64,000 nucleotides of DNA from Chloroflexota bacterium. GTDB lineage: Bacteria > Chloroflexota > Chloroflexia > Chloroflexales > Roseiflexaceae. Location of the stretch: assembly GCA_013388755.1 (NCBI GenBank), contig JACAEQ010000028.1:21230-85229 (forward strand), read 5' to 3'. The notes under the pieces were generated by a model, which was given only the letters and a program-made list of their open reading frames with translations, was not told where the DNA came from and made no database searches. The position numbers and the translations under genes were made by a program. Shown here piece by piece: positions 51,879 through 60,026 of the stretch. Numbering within the stretch: position 1 is the stretch's first letter; the number at the start of each line of letters is the position of its first letter.

Positions 51879-54800
51879 TTACACAGTGATTGCATTCCCG
51901 CGATAGATACGCGCACGGTAGCGGCTCTCGAGCGGCGTCGGCAACGGCGCACTGGTCAGCAGCACCGCATTGACGAAACGCTGCAACTCCTCTTCTTCTT
52001 CCGCGGCGTTGCGTGGCTCTTCACTACGCGCCCGGCGGGTGAGATCCACCTGGTTGACCGGCACATGCGGCACGGTACGCTCGCTCTCGGCGCCAGCCGT
52101 GGCAGTCAGAGCGTGCAGCGTCGTCTTTATGAAGTTCCCCAGTGCAAACTCCTCTGCCGTCGAACGCGCCGATGTCGGCGGAGTGACCAGCGTCAGGTTC
52201 GCTCCCTCAATCAGGCCCACCTTGCGCACAACGCGGAAATGATGGGTCAGGTGGTGCTCCACGAACTGCTCGAACTCCTCGGTGGTCAGCACATCGCTCC
52301 AGTCGCCGTTGCGCGCACTCAACGGTCGGTGCGGCAGTGGGCGGAACGGCATGCAGATCACCGGTCCGGGCCGGCCATACTCGGCCATCGCCCGGTCGAT
52401 CCCACCTTCAATGTCGCCACCGGTCGGTATGGCTACGAAGCAGCCGGCGGCTTCATGATCTGCAAGCTCGGCGGCCATTGTCGCAGCCGCCTGTTCCGTT
52501 TCGGTCAACAGCACAACTCGCGCCGCCCGATACTCCTCCAGAAAGGTTCGTGCCAGCAGCAGCACGTGTTGCCGCATATGTTCACCTATCAGGTAAACGA
52601 TGCTACCTTCCAGGCGATCGAGCCGTTGCTGCCCTGGCTTACCGAACAACTCACCTTCGGTGACGGTGCGTTCAAAGCGCAGCCCTCCCGAGGGATGGAA
52701 CGTCTCACCCGTCACGTTCCGATCGGCGAGGTAAAACACCGTCGCCAGCGCCACGTCAAACTCGGTCGGCATACGCTGCAGGTGCAGCATGCCGACCACA
52801 CCATCGCGTACCTTCACCGCTTCACGTTCAATCTGTGCTTCGGTGAAGAACGGATCAGGCGGTTCGACAGCCAGCGAATACCGGTCGCCCGCAGCAATGT
52901 AGCCACCCGTCTCCAGGCGCTGGATCAACTTGCGTGCGATGGTCGCATTCATCAGATAGGATTGTGAACTCCCCGCCGGATCGCCCGTCTCATGCAACAT
53001 TATTGCCAGCCGGCGCAGGGGCGCCGCCATTGTCGGGCTGCTCGCAATCGCCTGCACATTGTTCCCCAACACCTCCGACAGCACGTCGGCCAGCACGGCT
53101 CCCTCGTGGCGCGCGGCAAGCAATGCGGCGAACAGCTCATTCAGCCGTTTGTTTTCAAGGATGAGCCGGCCACGCCGCATAAACAGGCCCGGTCGGCTAC
53201 CGGCGCCCTTGAGTCGTTCACCTTCCACCGGCCCGGGCGCAATGGCATTGATCTGGATCTCCGGCCCCAGAAAGCGCGCCAGGCTTTCGACCATCGCGCG
53301 CTGCCCGGCTTTGCTCACCGCATAATCCGACCGGTTCGGGTAAGGAATAGCAACATACTTTTCGCCGCCGAAATAGGATGACACATTGAGTACATATGCG
53401 CCACCACCCGCCTTCATTTGCGGCGCAAGCCGGCGCAACAGCGCATAGTTGCTCACCAGATTGGCGCGCAGCGTGTGGCGCCAGCCCGTGAGCGGCATAT
53501 CAATCGCCATCTCTTCAGCGCCGGCGATTCCTGCGTTATTGATCAAGTAATCAACCTTGCCGAACACGCGCAACGTATGGGTGACCAGACGCTCCAGCCC
53601 ATCGAGATCGGCAACATCGCAACCAGGGAAAATGGCAACGCGCGAGTCGGCGTCGGGATAGCTGGCGTCACGCACCTCGCGCACAATCGAGGCCCTCGTC
53701 TGCTCCAGTTGATCGGCGCTCCGCGCCGCCAGCATCACGTGGGCACCAGACAGCGCCAGCAAGCGCCCGATCTGCGCGCCGATACCCGCACTACCGCCGG
53801 TAATCAGGGCCACCTTGCCCATATGCAGACCAAACAGGCTCTCGGCCCAGCCAAACCCTTGATTGTGCACACCAATCGTGCCGACGATCTCATCGGGCAG
53901 ATACAGATTGATCTCAGCCACCCGGCGGTCACTCCCGAGCAACTTGGCCGCCCAGGCACAGGCGAAATCGAGGTTGGCCGGCTCGGCGTTCACATAGCGA
54001 ATCAACTGATTGGCCCACACTGCCGCGTGCCGTGGCGCGGTGGCCCTGCGATCTTCCGCCGGCGAATGCGCATGCAGCACCGGTGCCTCACCAAAGCGCG
54101 CCAGATTCAGCGCATCAAGCTCGCTCTCATGGCGCCAGACCCGCACCAGTTGCTCAATCGCCGCGCGCAGGATATCGGCATAGCGATTACCGCGCTGATC
54201 GTCCGGGTTACTGATGAACAGCACACGATGTGCGCCCGCGCCTGCCGGATGTTCTTCCCAGAACCGTGCCAGTTCGCGCGCCAGCGCCACCGTCCCCACC
54301 ACTTCCTGCTGCAGGAAGCGATCAATCACGGCATCTTCCACATCTATCAGGCTTTCCGCCGGCGCGTGGCGGCTCATGCCAGGCAGGATGGCAACGTGAT
54401 GGATCGCGCCGAGTTCTGCATGCAACTGCTCCAGAGTACGCGCCGCAGCGCGCGGATCGAGCGGATCGAGCAGCAGCAGGCGCGTCTCGGCAACCACAGC
54501 CGGGCGGCCATACATATCAGGGGCAAGGGCGTGGCGTGGTTCGCGCAGCAACGCTGCCGCGCGATCGATCGCGCGCGGGTCGCGAAACGCCACCGCGACC
54601 GTGGCACGGCAGGCGCGCAGCGAGTCGGCCAGGGCAATGGCATCATCGGCCTGGTCACCGGCGCAGATCAGAATCACCTTACCGGTCGCATCAACACTGC
54701 GCAACCCGGGGCGCGACACAAACGTCGTCCGACTCTCGACTGGCACATCCATCCCATGTGTCACCTCAAACGCATGGCCGGCAAACGCCGCCGAGTCATC

Positions 54801-55625
54801 GCTGCCGAGGAACACGGCCGTACCGGCGACATCGAGCGGGGTTGGGAAGCGTTTTGCCGGCTCACCATGCGCATCGGCGCGGTTCAGCCGCATGATGTTG
54901 AAGAAACCCTCGACCGTACTCCCTTCAGGCTGACCCTTGAGCGCATCCATGGCCTGAAACACGGTACGAATGCGCTCACTCTCGATCGGCCCGGGATAGA
55001 TCGTATTCACACGGATGCCACGCGCGCCAAGTTCGCGCGCCAGGCCCTGGCTCAACGCATTCAACGCCGCCTTGGGCACTACATACGCAATCCGGCCATA
55101 GTACTCAGTGCGCGAGAAGATCGTCGAGACATTGATCACGCTGCTGCCAGGCGGCATATAGGGAGTTACGGCGCGCGTCAGGTTCCACGTGATCCCGACC
55201 AGGTTCCCCACCGCCTGCGCCAGGGTTTCGGTATCGGGCGGATGCAATTCCGCCGCATCGAGCGGCATATCAACCAGGCGACGACGCGGCCCGGCGCTAC
55301 CGGCATTGTTCACCAGAATATCAATACGCTGCAGTGGTGTGGGCACATCGGGGCCACCCCGGACAATCTGGGCAATCCCGGCACGCACCTGATTGATGTC
55401 GCTTCCATCCATGCGTAGCGCCACAACACGTTCCGGCGCAACATGTTCTTCTTCCAGCAAGCGACGGCGGTAGGCAGCAAGCTTCTCAGCGTTACGCCCC
55501 GTAATGACGACCGTAGCGCCCTCGGCCAGGTAGCGGCGGGTGATCACTTCGCCGATATTGCCAGCTCCGCCCGTAATCAAGGCCACTTTACCCTCAAGGC
55601 GGTCGTGTCGCCGCGTCGTACTCAT
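51879..55625 (-). CDS. mcr: Malonyl-CoA reductase (bifunctional, two SDR halves)
   Basis: 1248 residues from ATG 55625, preceded by AGAGGAG; a longer frame to 55811 is not homologous. The N-terminal half has VALITGGAGNIGEVITRRYL and the SDR Tyr/Lys pair in YVVPKAALNALSQ; the C-terminal half has VALITGGSAGIGAQIGRLLA and YAVSKAGQRAM. In Chloroflexus the C-terminal half reduces malonyl-CoA to malonate semialdehyde and the N-terminal half reduces that to 3-hydroxypropionate, using two NADPH. Reported Chloroflexus enzyme is about 1220 residues. It is the key marker enzyme of the pathway and lies between accA and pcs. Confidence 0.96.
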   Translation of the reverse strand: MSTTRRHDRLEGKVALITGGAGNIGEVITRRYLAEGATVVITGRNAEKLAAYRRRLLEEEHVAPERVVALRMDGSDINQVRAGIAQIVRGGPDVPTPLQRIDILVNNAGSAGPRRRLVDMPLDAAELHPPDTETLAQAVGNLVGITWNLTRAVTPYMPPGSSVINVSTIFSRTEYYGRIAYVVPKAALNALSQGLARELGARGIRVNTIYPGPIESERIRTVFQAMDALKGQPEGSTVEGFFNIMRLNRADAHGEPAKRFPTPLDVAGTAVFLGSDDSAAFAGHAFEVTHGMDVPVESRTTFVSRPGLRSVDATGKVILICAGDQADDAIALADSLRACRATVAVAFRDPRAIDRAAALLREPRHALAPDMYGRPAVVAETRLLLLDPLDPRAAARTLEQLHAELGAIHHVAILPGMSRHAPAESLIDVEDAVIDRFLQQEVVGTVALARELARFWEEHPAGAGAHRVLFISNPDDQRGNRYADILRAAIEQLVRVWRHESELDALNLARFGEAPVLHAHSPAEDRRATAPRHAAVWANQLIRYVNAEPANLDFACAWAAKLLGSDRRVAEINLYLPDEIVGTIGVHNQGFGWAESLFGLHMGKVALITGGSAGIGAQIGRLLALSGAHVMLAARSADQLEQTRASIVREVRDASYPDADSRVAIFPGCDVADLDGLERLVTHTLRVFGKVDYLINNAGIAGAEEMAIDMPLTGWRHTLRANLVSNYALLRRLAPQMKAGGGAYVLNVSSYFGGEKYVAIPYPNRSDYAVSKAGQRAMVESLARFLGPEIQINAIAPGPVEGERLKGAGSRPGLFMRRGRLILENKRLNELFAALLAARHEGAVLADVLSEVLGNNVQAIASSPTMAAPLRRLAIMLHETGDPAGSSQSYLMNATIARKLIQRLETGGYIAAGDRYSLAVEPPDPFFTEAQIEREAVKVRDGVVGMLHLQRMPTEFDVALATVFYLADRNVTGETFHPSGGLRFERTVTEGELFGKPGQQRLDRLEGSIVYLIGEHMRQHVLLLARTFLEEYRAARVVLLTETEQAAATMAAELADHEAAGCFVAIPTGGDIEGGIDRAMAEYGRPGPVICMPFRPLPHRPLSARNGDWSDVLTTEEFEQFVEHHLTHHFRVVRKVGLIEGANLTLVTPPTSARSTAEEFALGNFIKTTLHALTATAGAESERTVPHVPVNQVDLTRRARSEEPRNAAEEEEELQRFVNAVLLTSAPLPTPLESRYRARIYRGNAITV

Positions 55626-55941
55626 GGCTCTCTCTCCTCTTTCCATGGCACCCGCCCCATCGCGGTATAGATACACTCTTGCTGGACCACAGGGCCGTGT
55701 GCGCGTTGGATGCACATTGCGCGTGACCGTCGGGCAGCCTGCGTTTGCCTGCACAGAGGTTTGCAGTAGCCGCAGCAGCGAACCGTATCCAGGCCTGGCG
55801 CCTACGCGCATATGCTACGGTTGCGCGCGTTGAGCGCCGAACACTACCAGACCGCTATGCGATACGAACGATGCTGCCAATATGTATCATCGCAGCACCA
55901 GTTACAGTAGTGTCACTTGCGCCAGGCGCCGCGCCAGCGCA
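55626..55941. promoter_or_regulatory. Spacer between accA and mcr, possible mcr promoter region
   Basis: 316 bp without a gene. On the minus strand a TATCTATAC segment lies about 45 bp before the mcr start and could be a -10 region, but no matching -35 is seen. No strong terminator follows accA. Confidence 0.3.
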
Positions 55942-56772
55942 TCAGGCAAAGACGACCTGCCGGCTATCCTCTTCGTAGCGCCCGATCGCCCGATAGCGGG
56001 CATACCGGCGGTCGAGCAACACAGCGAGATCCTGCGCCAGCAACTCTGCAAGATGGCGGCGCAGATGCAATCCCAGCGTCGCCACGGCTGCAGGCACATC
56101 GGTATGTGCGCCGGCGTCGGGTTCCGGCACGATTTCGTCAATAATGCCAAGTTCCAGTAAATCCTGCGCCGTGATCCGCATCGCGCGCGCGGCATCCGGC
56201 GCCTTCGCCGCGTCGCGCCAGATGATCGAGGCAGCCGCCTCCGGCGACGCCACCGAATACACGGCGTGCTCCAGCATCAGGATGCGGTCCGCCACACCAA
56301 TTGCCAGCGCGCCGCCGCTGCCCCCTTCACCAATAACGCATGCCACAATCGGCGTCTTCAACCCGGCCAGCACCAGGATATTTTCAGCAATGGCGTTAGC
56401 CTGGCCGCGCTCCTCCGACTCACGATTCGGATTGGCGCCGGGCGTATCGATAAAGCAGATCACGGGAAATCCGAACTTCTCGGCGTGCTGAAAGAGGCGC
56501 AGCGCCTTGCGATACCCTTCGGGATGCGGCATACCAAAATTGCGCCTGATGTTTTCGCGCGAGTCGCGCCCCTTCTGATGCCCTACCAGCACCACCGTAC
56601 GGCCTTCAAACGTCGCCACGCCACCGACGATGGCCGCATCATCGCCATAGCGCCGGTCGCCATGCAACTCAACGAAGTCATCACACAGCCCGCGAATATA
56701 ATCAAGCGTGCGCGGGCGCTGCATATGGCGTGCAAGTTGCACTTTGTCCCAGGGAGTGAATGCTTGTGTCAT
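55942..56772 (-). CDS. accA: Acetyl-CoA carboxylase carboxyltransferase subunit alpha
   Basis: 276 residues from ATG 56772 (AGGTGG upstream; GTG 56784 is an alternative). AccA landmarks: WDKVQLARHMQRPRTLDYI, ELHGDRRYGDDAAIVGGVA, GHQKGRD, NFGMPHPEGYRKALRL, FIDTPGANPNRESEERGQ and GEGGSGGALAIGVADRILMLEHAVYSV with the oxyanion Gly-Gly pair. With AccD it transfers the carboxyl group from carboxybiotin to acetyl-CoA. It lies 45 bp after accD. Confidence 0.95.
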   Translation of the reverse strand: MTQAFTPWDKVQLARHMQRPRTLDYIRGLCDDFVELHGDRRYGDDAAIVGGVATFEGRTVVLVGHQKGRDSRENIRRNFGMPHPEGYRKALRLFQHAEKFGFPVICFIDTPGANPNRESEERGQANAIAENILVLAGLKTPIVACVIGEGGSGGALAIGVADRILMLEHAVYSVASPEAAASIIWRDAAKAPDAARAMRITAQDLLELGIIDEIVPEPDAGAHTDVPAAVATLGLHLRRHLAELLAQDLAVLLDRRYARYRAIGRYEEDSRQVVFA

Positions 56773-56817
56773 ACCTTCAACCACCTGTTCACCGCCGATG
56801 TCAATCCATACGGCACG

Positions 56818-57720
56818 CTAGATTGATGAGAGCGCAGTTTCGGCTGGTACGGACGCGGAGTGAGCCGTTCGCCCCCGGGCGGCATAGAGCCGCATCAACT
56901 TCGCCAGCATACTGTGGAGATCGCCACGTGGGATGACCATATCAATCATGCCGTGCTGCAGCATAAACTCAGACGTCTGGAAATCCGCGGGCAACTTCTG
57001 GCGAATGGTCTGCTCAATCACGCGGCGACCAGCGAAACCGATATTCGCTCCAGGCTCGGCGATGATGATATCGGCGACCGAGGCATACGACGCTGTCACA
57101 CCGCCATAGCACGGATCAACCAGAACCGCAATATGTGGCTGGCGCGCAGCCGCCAGACGCGTCAGCGCCATGTTCACCTTTGCCAGTTGCATCAAGGCGA
57201 TGACGCCTTCCTGCATCCGCGCCCCGCCACTGGTGTTGATCGTCAGCAACGGCACCCCCAGGTCAGCGGCTCGCTCGGCTGCCCGCGCCATCTTCTCGCC
57301 GAATACACTGCCCATCGATCCGCCAATGAACCCGAAATCACACACTGCCACCGACACCCTGTGCCCCTCAATCGCGCCAACCCCGCTGACCACCACATCG
57401 GACAGCCCGGTGCGGCGTTGCGAGTCGCGCAGCTTATCGGCGTACGCTTCCTTCGGCGACACAAAGCCCAGCGGATCGGTCGGGCGGAGATTGGCATCGT
57501 GCTCGGTAAACGACCCCTCATCCAGTAACACCAGCCACTCACGCGCCGTCAGCCGCATGTGGTAGCCGCACTTGCACACTTTCATGCGCTCGGCAAGTTG
57601 CTTGTGGTAGATCAGCTCGCGGCATGCCGGGCATTTCACCCACACATTTTCAGGCACATCCGAATCTGCGGGCTGCGCAACGGTGAAGCTCTTGCGCGAA
57701 CGGTGGATAAGGTCTTTCAT
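56818..57720 (-). CDS. accD: Acetyl-CoA carboxylase carboxyltransferase subunit beta
   Basis: 300 residues from ATG 57720 with AAGGGAGG upstream. The N-terminal zinc ribbon has C30-P-A-C33 and then C49-K-C51, i.e. a CxC in place of the second CxxC. The crotonase-like core shows DPLGFVSPKEAYADKLRDSQ, DFGFIGGSMGSVFGEKMARAAE, LLTINTSGGARMQEGVIALMQ and DPCYGGVTASYASVADIIIAEPGANIGFAGRRVIEQT. It is the first gene of the acc-mcr-pcs cluster. Confidence 0.95.
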   Translation of the reverse strand: MKDLIHRSRKSFTVAQPADSDVPENVWVKCPACRELIYHKQLAERMKVCKCGYHMRLTAREWLVLLDEGSFTEHDANLRPTDPLGFVSPKEAYADKLRDSQRRTGLSDVVVSGVGAIEGHRVSVAVCDFGFIGGSMGSVFGEKMARAAERAADLGVPLLTINTSGGARMQEGVIALMQLAKVNMALTRLAAARQPHIAVLVDPCYGGVTASYASVADIIIAEPGANIGFAGRRVIEQTIRQKLPADFQTSEFMLQHGMIDMVIPRGDLHSMLAKLMRLYAARGRTAHSASVPAETALSSI

Positions 57721-57777
57721 GTGTCCTCCCTTGACACAGATTACGCGGCTACCCTGCCAGCTAACCGCGCAATCATC

Positions 57778-57800
57778 GAGGGGTCTGGGGAAAACCCCTC
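57778..57800 (-). promoter_or_regulatory. Leader hairpin with two alternative stems before accD
   Basis: On the minus strand GAGGGGT and ACCCCTC (57800-57794, 57784-57778) can pair, but GGGG-TTTT-CCCC inside the same stretch can pair instead. Both cannot form together. It lies about 60-80 nt before the accD ATG. Confidence 0.35.
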
Positions 57801-57850
57801 ATAACAGGCGCAGCGCCAAAGCGCACGCTTCGATCGCGCCAGCCGAGGTT

Positions 57851-57856
57851 ATTATA
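57851..57856 (-). promoter_or_regulatory. Candidate -10 box (TATAAT) of the accD operon
   Basis: Minus-strand TATAAT about 130 bp before accD. No good -35 hexamer stands 16-18 bp upstream, so it may depend on an activator or another sigma factor. Confidence 0.4.
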
Positions 57857-57942
57857 CCGGATGATCAGGATTTCCATGACGCAGTATATCATTGTGAGTT
57901 TTTGAACAAAATCATCAGAAGTACAGGTTTAACGCACGTAGA

Positions 57943-57986
57943 GATGAGGCCTCCCCCGTCAAACGGCGGGGAGGTACCCCCCTCAT
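57943..57986. other. Composite GC-rich hairpin
   Basis: Outer arms GATGAGG/CCTCATC (57943-57949, 57980-57986) enclose an inner near-perfect stem CCTCCCCCGT/ACGGCGGGGAGG (57950-57974). No T-run follows on either strand. Confidence 0.5.
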
Positions 57987-58451
57987 CCAATCCTTATCCG
58001 GCTCTCATCCCTCCATTATGCGAATATGCGATCCTCTACACCGAAGTACAGAACGATTGATCGCCGGGATCGCGCGCATGCAGGCGGGACGCCCGCGATC
58101 CCGGCACACCCATGGTTCTCAATGATGCTGTACTTCACTCTACAGCAGCGAGCAGCAACCGTGGTCGGCAGACGCGCCGCCGTTCCTGCGCGCTGCGCGC
58201 CCCACCGGGGGGGCACGGTTGTTGCACGTTGCTATCACGGCACCGAACTACGGCTGTAGGCGCGAGCGTAACATGTGCCCGTACAACTCCGCTCGTTGCC
58301 GCAGACGGGATTTGCACACTCCGGCACGCTCATGGCACGCAGTAGATCGGCAACCACACCACACCTTACCGTCACGATCGCGGGTAGAGCAGGCGTCGGA
58401 TGGTCGTGATTGCCCGTACTCGCACCAGATTGGTTATGCCCTTCAGACGCC
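57987..58451. other. Non-coding stretch with a nested palindromic element
   Basis: No gene seen here. It holds the 94-bp imperfect palindrome at 58043-58136; the remainder has only weak inverted repeats. Confidence 0.35.
58043..58136. repeat. 94-bp nested palindromic element
   Basis: Outer arms GAAGTACAG (58043-58051) and CTGTACTTC (58128-58136) are perfect inverses; inner arms GCCGGGATCGCG (58063-58074) and CGCGATCCCGGC (58094-58105) are too. The tip contains GGCGGGACGCC. The two-tier symmetry suggests a REP/MITE-type element that forms a cruciform or hairpin. Confidence 0.6.
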
Positions 58452-58886
58452 ATGGTTCTTGACCGCATCACAACACGCATGCCATCCTGCCGCGCAGAAG
58501 TCTGTGTGGCCGATATTCGTGGCGCCGCCCCATGGGCCGCCGCGCTCATTGCGCTTGGCTGGACGCCGCACGTCGTCGCGATACGCGATTGGATTACCGG
58601 GCATCACCAGGGCCATTCGAGTGTCGATGCGCGACTGATCGACATTCGCCCACTCCGTGACCATCGTCTGCAGCGACTGGTCGCCGAGCGTGTGAGCGCC
58701 ACCGGCACACCAACGGTTTTGCTCGGTGACGCGGCGCACGATCAGGATCTTGCTCGCCGTTTGCGCGCCATCGCGCTACTGCCGCCAACCTTCGCGCTCG
58801 ATGAGCTTGACCGGGCGCTCGATCAGGCGCGTGCATTGGCGCCGCGCCCCTGGCGCTCTTCAGGATCGGCGTTGCCGCGTTGCTAA
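58452..58886 (+). CDS. Small hypothetical protein, degenerate receiver-like
   Basis: 144 residues from ATG 58452; ATG 58482 or an earlier start at 58410 are possible and no strong ribosome site decides. The order VCVADIRG, LIDIRPLRDHRL, TGTPTVLLGDA, and LPPTFALDELDRALDQAR echoes the strands and last helix of a receiver domain (phospho-site strand, Thr strand, Lys-Pro-Phe strand), but the N-terminal acidic pair and the Lys are absent. If real it would be a pseudo-receiver. Coding potential is moderate. Confidence 0.4.
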   Translation: MVLDRITTRMPSCRAEVCVADIRGAAPWAAALIALGWTPHVVAIRDWITGHHQGHSSVDARLIDIRPLRDHRLQRLVAERVSATGTPTVLLGDAAHDQDLARRLRAIALLPPTFALDELDRALDQARALAPRPWRSSGSALPRC

Positions 58887-58889
58887 GGT

Positions 58890-59043
58890 GCCTGTCCGAA
58901 AACCCATGGGCATGCGGTCATTGCGAGGAGCGCCAGCGACCGCCTGCAGCGAGCGCAGCATGGCTGAAGCACTCGAGCGGCGCGAGCGGAGAGTGCTTCG
59001 CTCGCGCTCGCCATGACAGTGACCATCTGGTGTTCGGATAGGC
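58890..59043. mobile_element. MITE-like element, copy C
   Basis: 154 bp between GCCTGTCCGAA (58890-58900) and TTCGGATAGGC (59033-59043), inverted with one mismatch. CTAAG occurs just outside both ends (58883-58887 and 59045-59049), a possible target duplication. The left half is nearly identical to copy B (GTCATTGCGAGGAGCGCCAG and following). Confidence 0.7.
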
Positions 59044-59056
59044 TCTAAGATGGCAA

Positions 59057-59087
59057 TGGGCTGCGGCAGTACCATCGCCGCAGCCCA
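59057..59087. terminator. Candidate terminator hairpin between a small ORF and the ABC transporter genes
   Basis: TGGGCTGCGGC and GCCGCAGCCCA form a perfect 11-bp stem with a 9-nt loop. The gene on the left reads in and the ABC operon ends from the right, so it could serve both, though the T-tracts are weak (CTTCTTGTCTT follows on the plus strand). Confidence 0.5.
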
Positions 59088-59180
59088 CCACTGCTTCTTG
59101 TCTTACTGTATCAGGAAGCCATCTGCGTCACCGGCATGATCGGGAATGCCTCACGGCACATCGGCGCCGGGTCATGGCGA

Positions 59181-60026
59181 TCATACTTTCTCCAGCAACT
59201 CGCGCAACTTCGGCGCAAGATCCGCCAGCGCATCGGGCAACCCGTCGCCGCGCAGGATCGTCTGCCCCAGCGGCGAACTCTTGAAGTCAAGCAACTCACT
59301 TTCAAATGTGCTGTGCACCGTCTGGTCACTCAGAATGCGACCATCGCGCAGCGTGATGAGCCGGCGTGCTGCAAACGCCACTTCGTGATTATGCGTCACC
59401 ACGATCAGTGTGGTGCCATGTTCGCGATTCAGTTGCCGCAACAACGCCATAATATCGGCAGTGATCTTCGAATCCAGGTTACCGGTCGGCTCATCGGCCA
59501 GCACAATCGTTGGCCGGTTGGCCAGCGCGCGCGCGATTGCCACACGCTGCCGCTCACCGCCCGAGAGCTGGTTGGGCAGGTGATCGGCGCGCTGCGCCAG
59601 GCCCACCAGCGCCAGCAATTCGCGCGCGCGCGCATGGCGCTCTGACCGGCTCAGTTCGGTCTCATACATCGGAATCTCGACATTCTCGGCAGCCGTCAGC
59701 GTTGGTATAAGGTTGTGTGTTTGAAAGACGAACCCGATCGTCCGGCCACGGAACTGGTCAATATCACGCACCTGCGACAGTGGCGTTCCACCGATAATCA
59801 CCTCGCCGCTCGTCGGCCGGTCGAGTGCGCCAAGCAAATTCAGCAGCGTCGATTTACCCGATCCGGATGGGCCAACGATCGCCAGAAATTCACCGGCGCG
59901 AATCGTCAGGTTGACGCCGTCGAGTGCCCGGATTTCAGTACCATCGCCATAAATACGCGTCAGGTTGTGCGTCTCAACGACAACCGGCGGCTCGGTCATC
60001 ATCGCTTCGTAATCGTGATTATTCAT
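59181..60026 (-). CDS. ABC transporter ATP-binding protein (MacB/LolD family)
   Basis: 281 residues: Walker A GPSGSGKSTLLNLLG, Q-loop FVFQTHNLIPTLTA, signature LSGGERQRVAIARAL, Walker B IVLADEPTGNLDS and the H-loop VVTHNHEVA are intact. The ALDRPTSGEV and LADEPTGNLD forms place it in the LolD/MacB/FtsE group. The C-terminal 50 residues beyond the ATPase are not conserved-looking. Its ATG overlaps the permease stop by eight bases (ATGAATAA). Substrate unknown; lipoprotein release or peptide export are typical for the family. Confidence 0.92.
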   Translation of the reverse strand: MNNHDYEAMMTEPPVVVETHNLTRIYGDGTEIRALDGVNLTIRAGEFLAIVGPSGSGKSTLLNLLGALDRPTSGEVIIGGTPLSQVRDIDQFRGRTIGFVFQTHNLIPTLTAAENVEIPMYETELSRSERHARARELLALVGLAQRADHLPNQLSGGERQRVAIARALANRPTIVLADEPTGNLDSKITADIMALLRQLNREHGTTLIVVTHNHEVAFAARRLITLRDGRILSDQTVHSTFESELLDFKSSPLGQTILRGDGLPDALADLAPKLRELLEKV

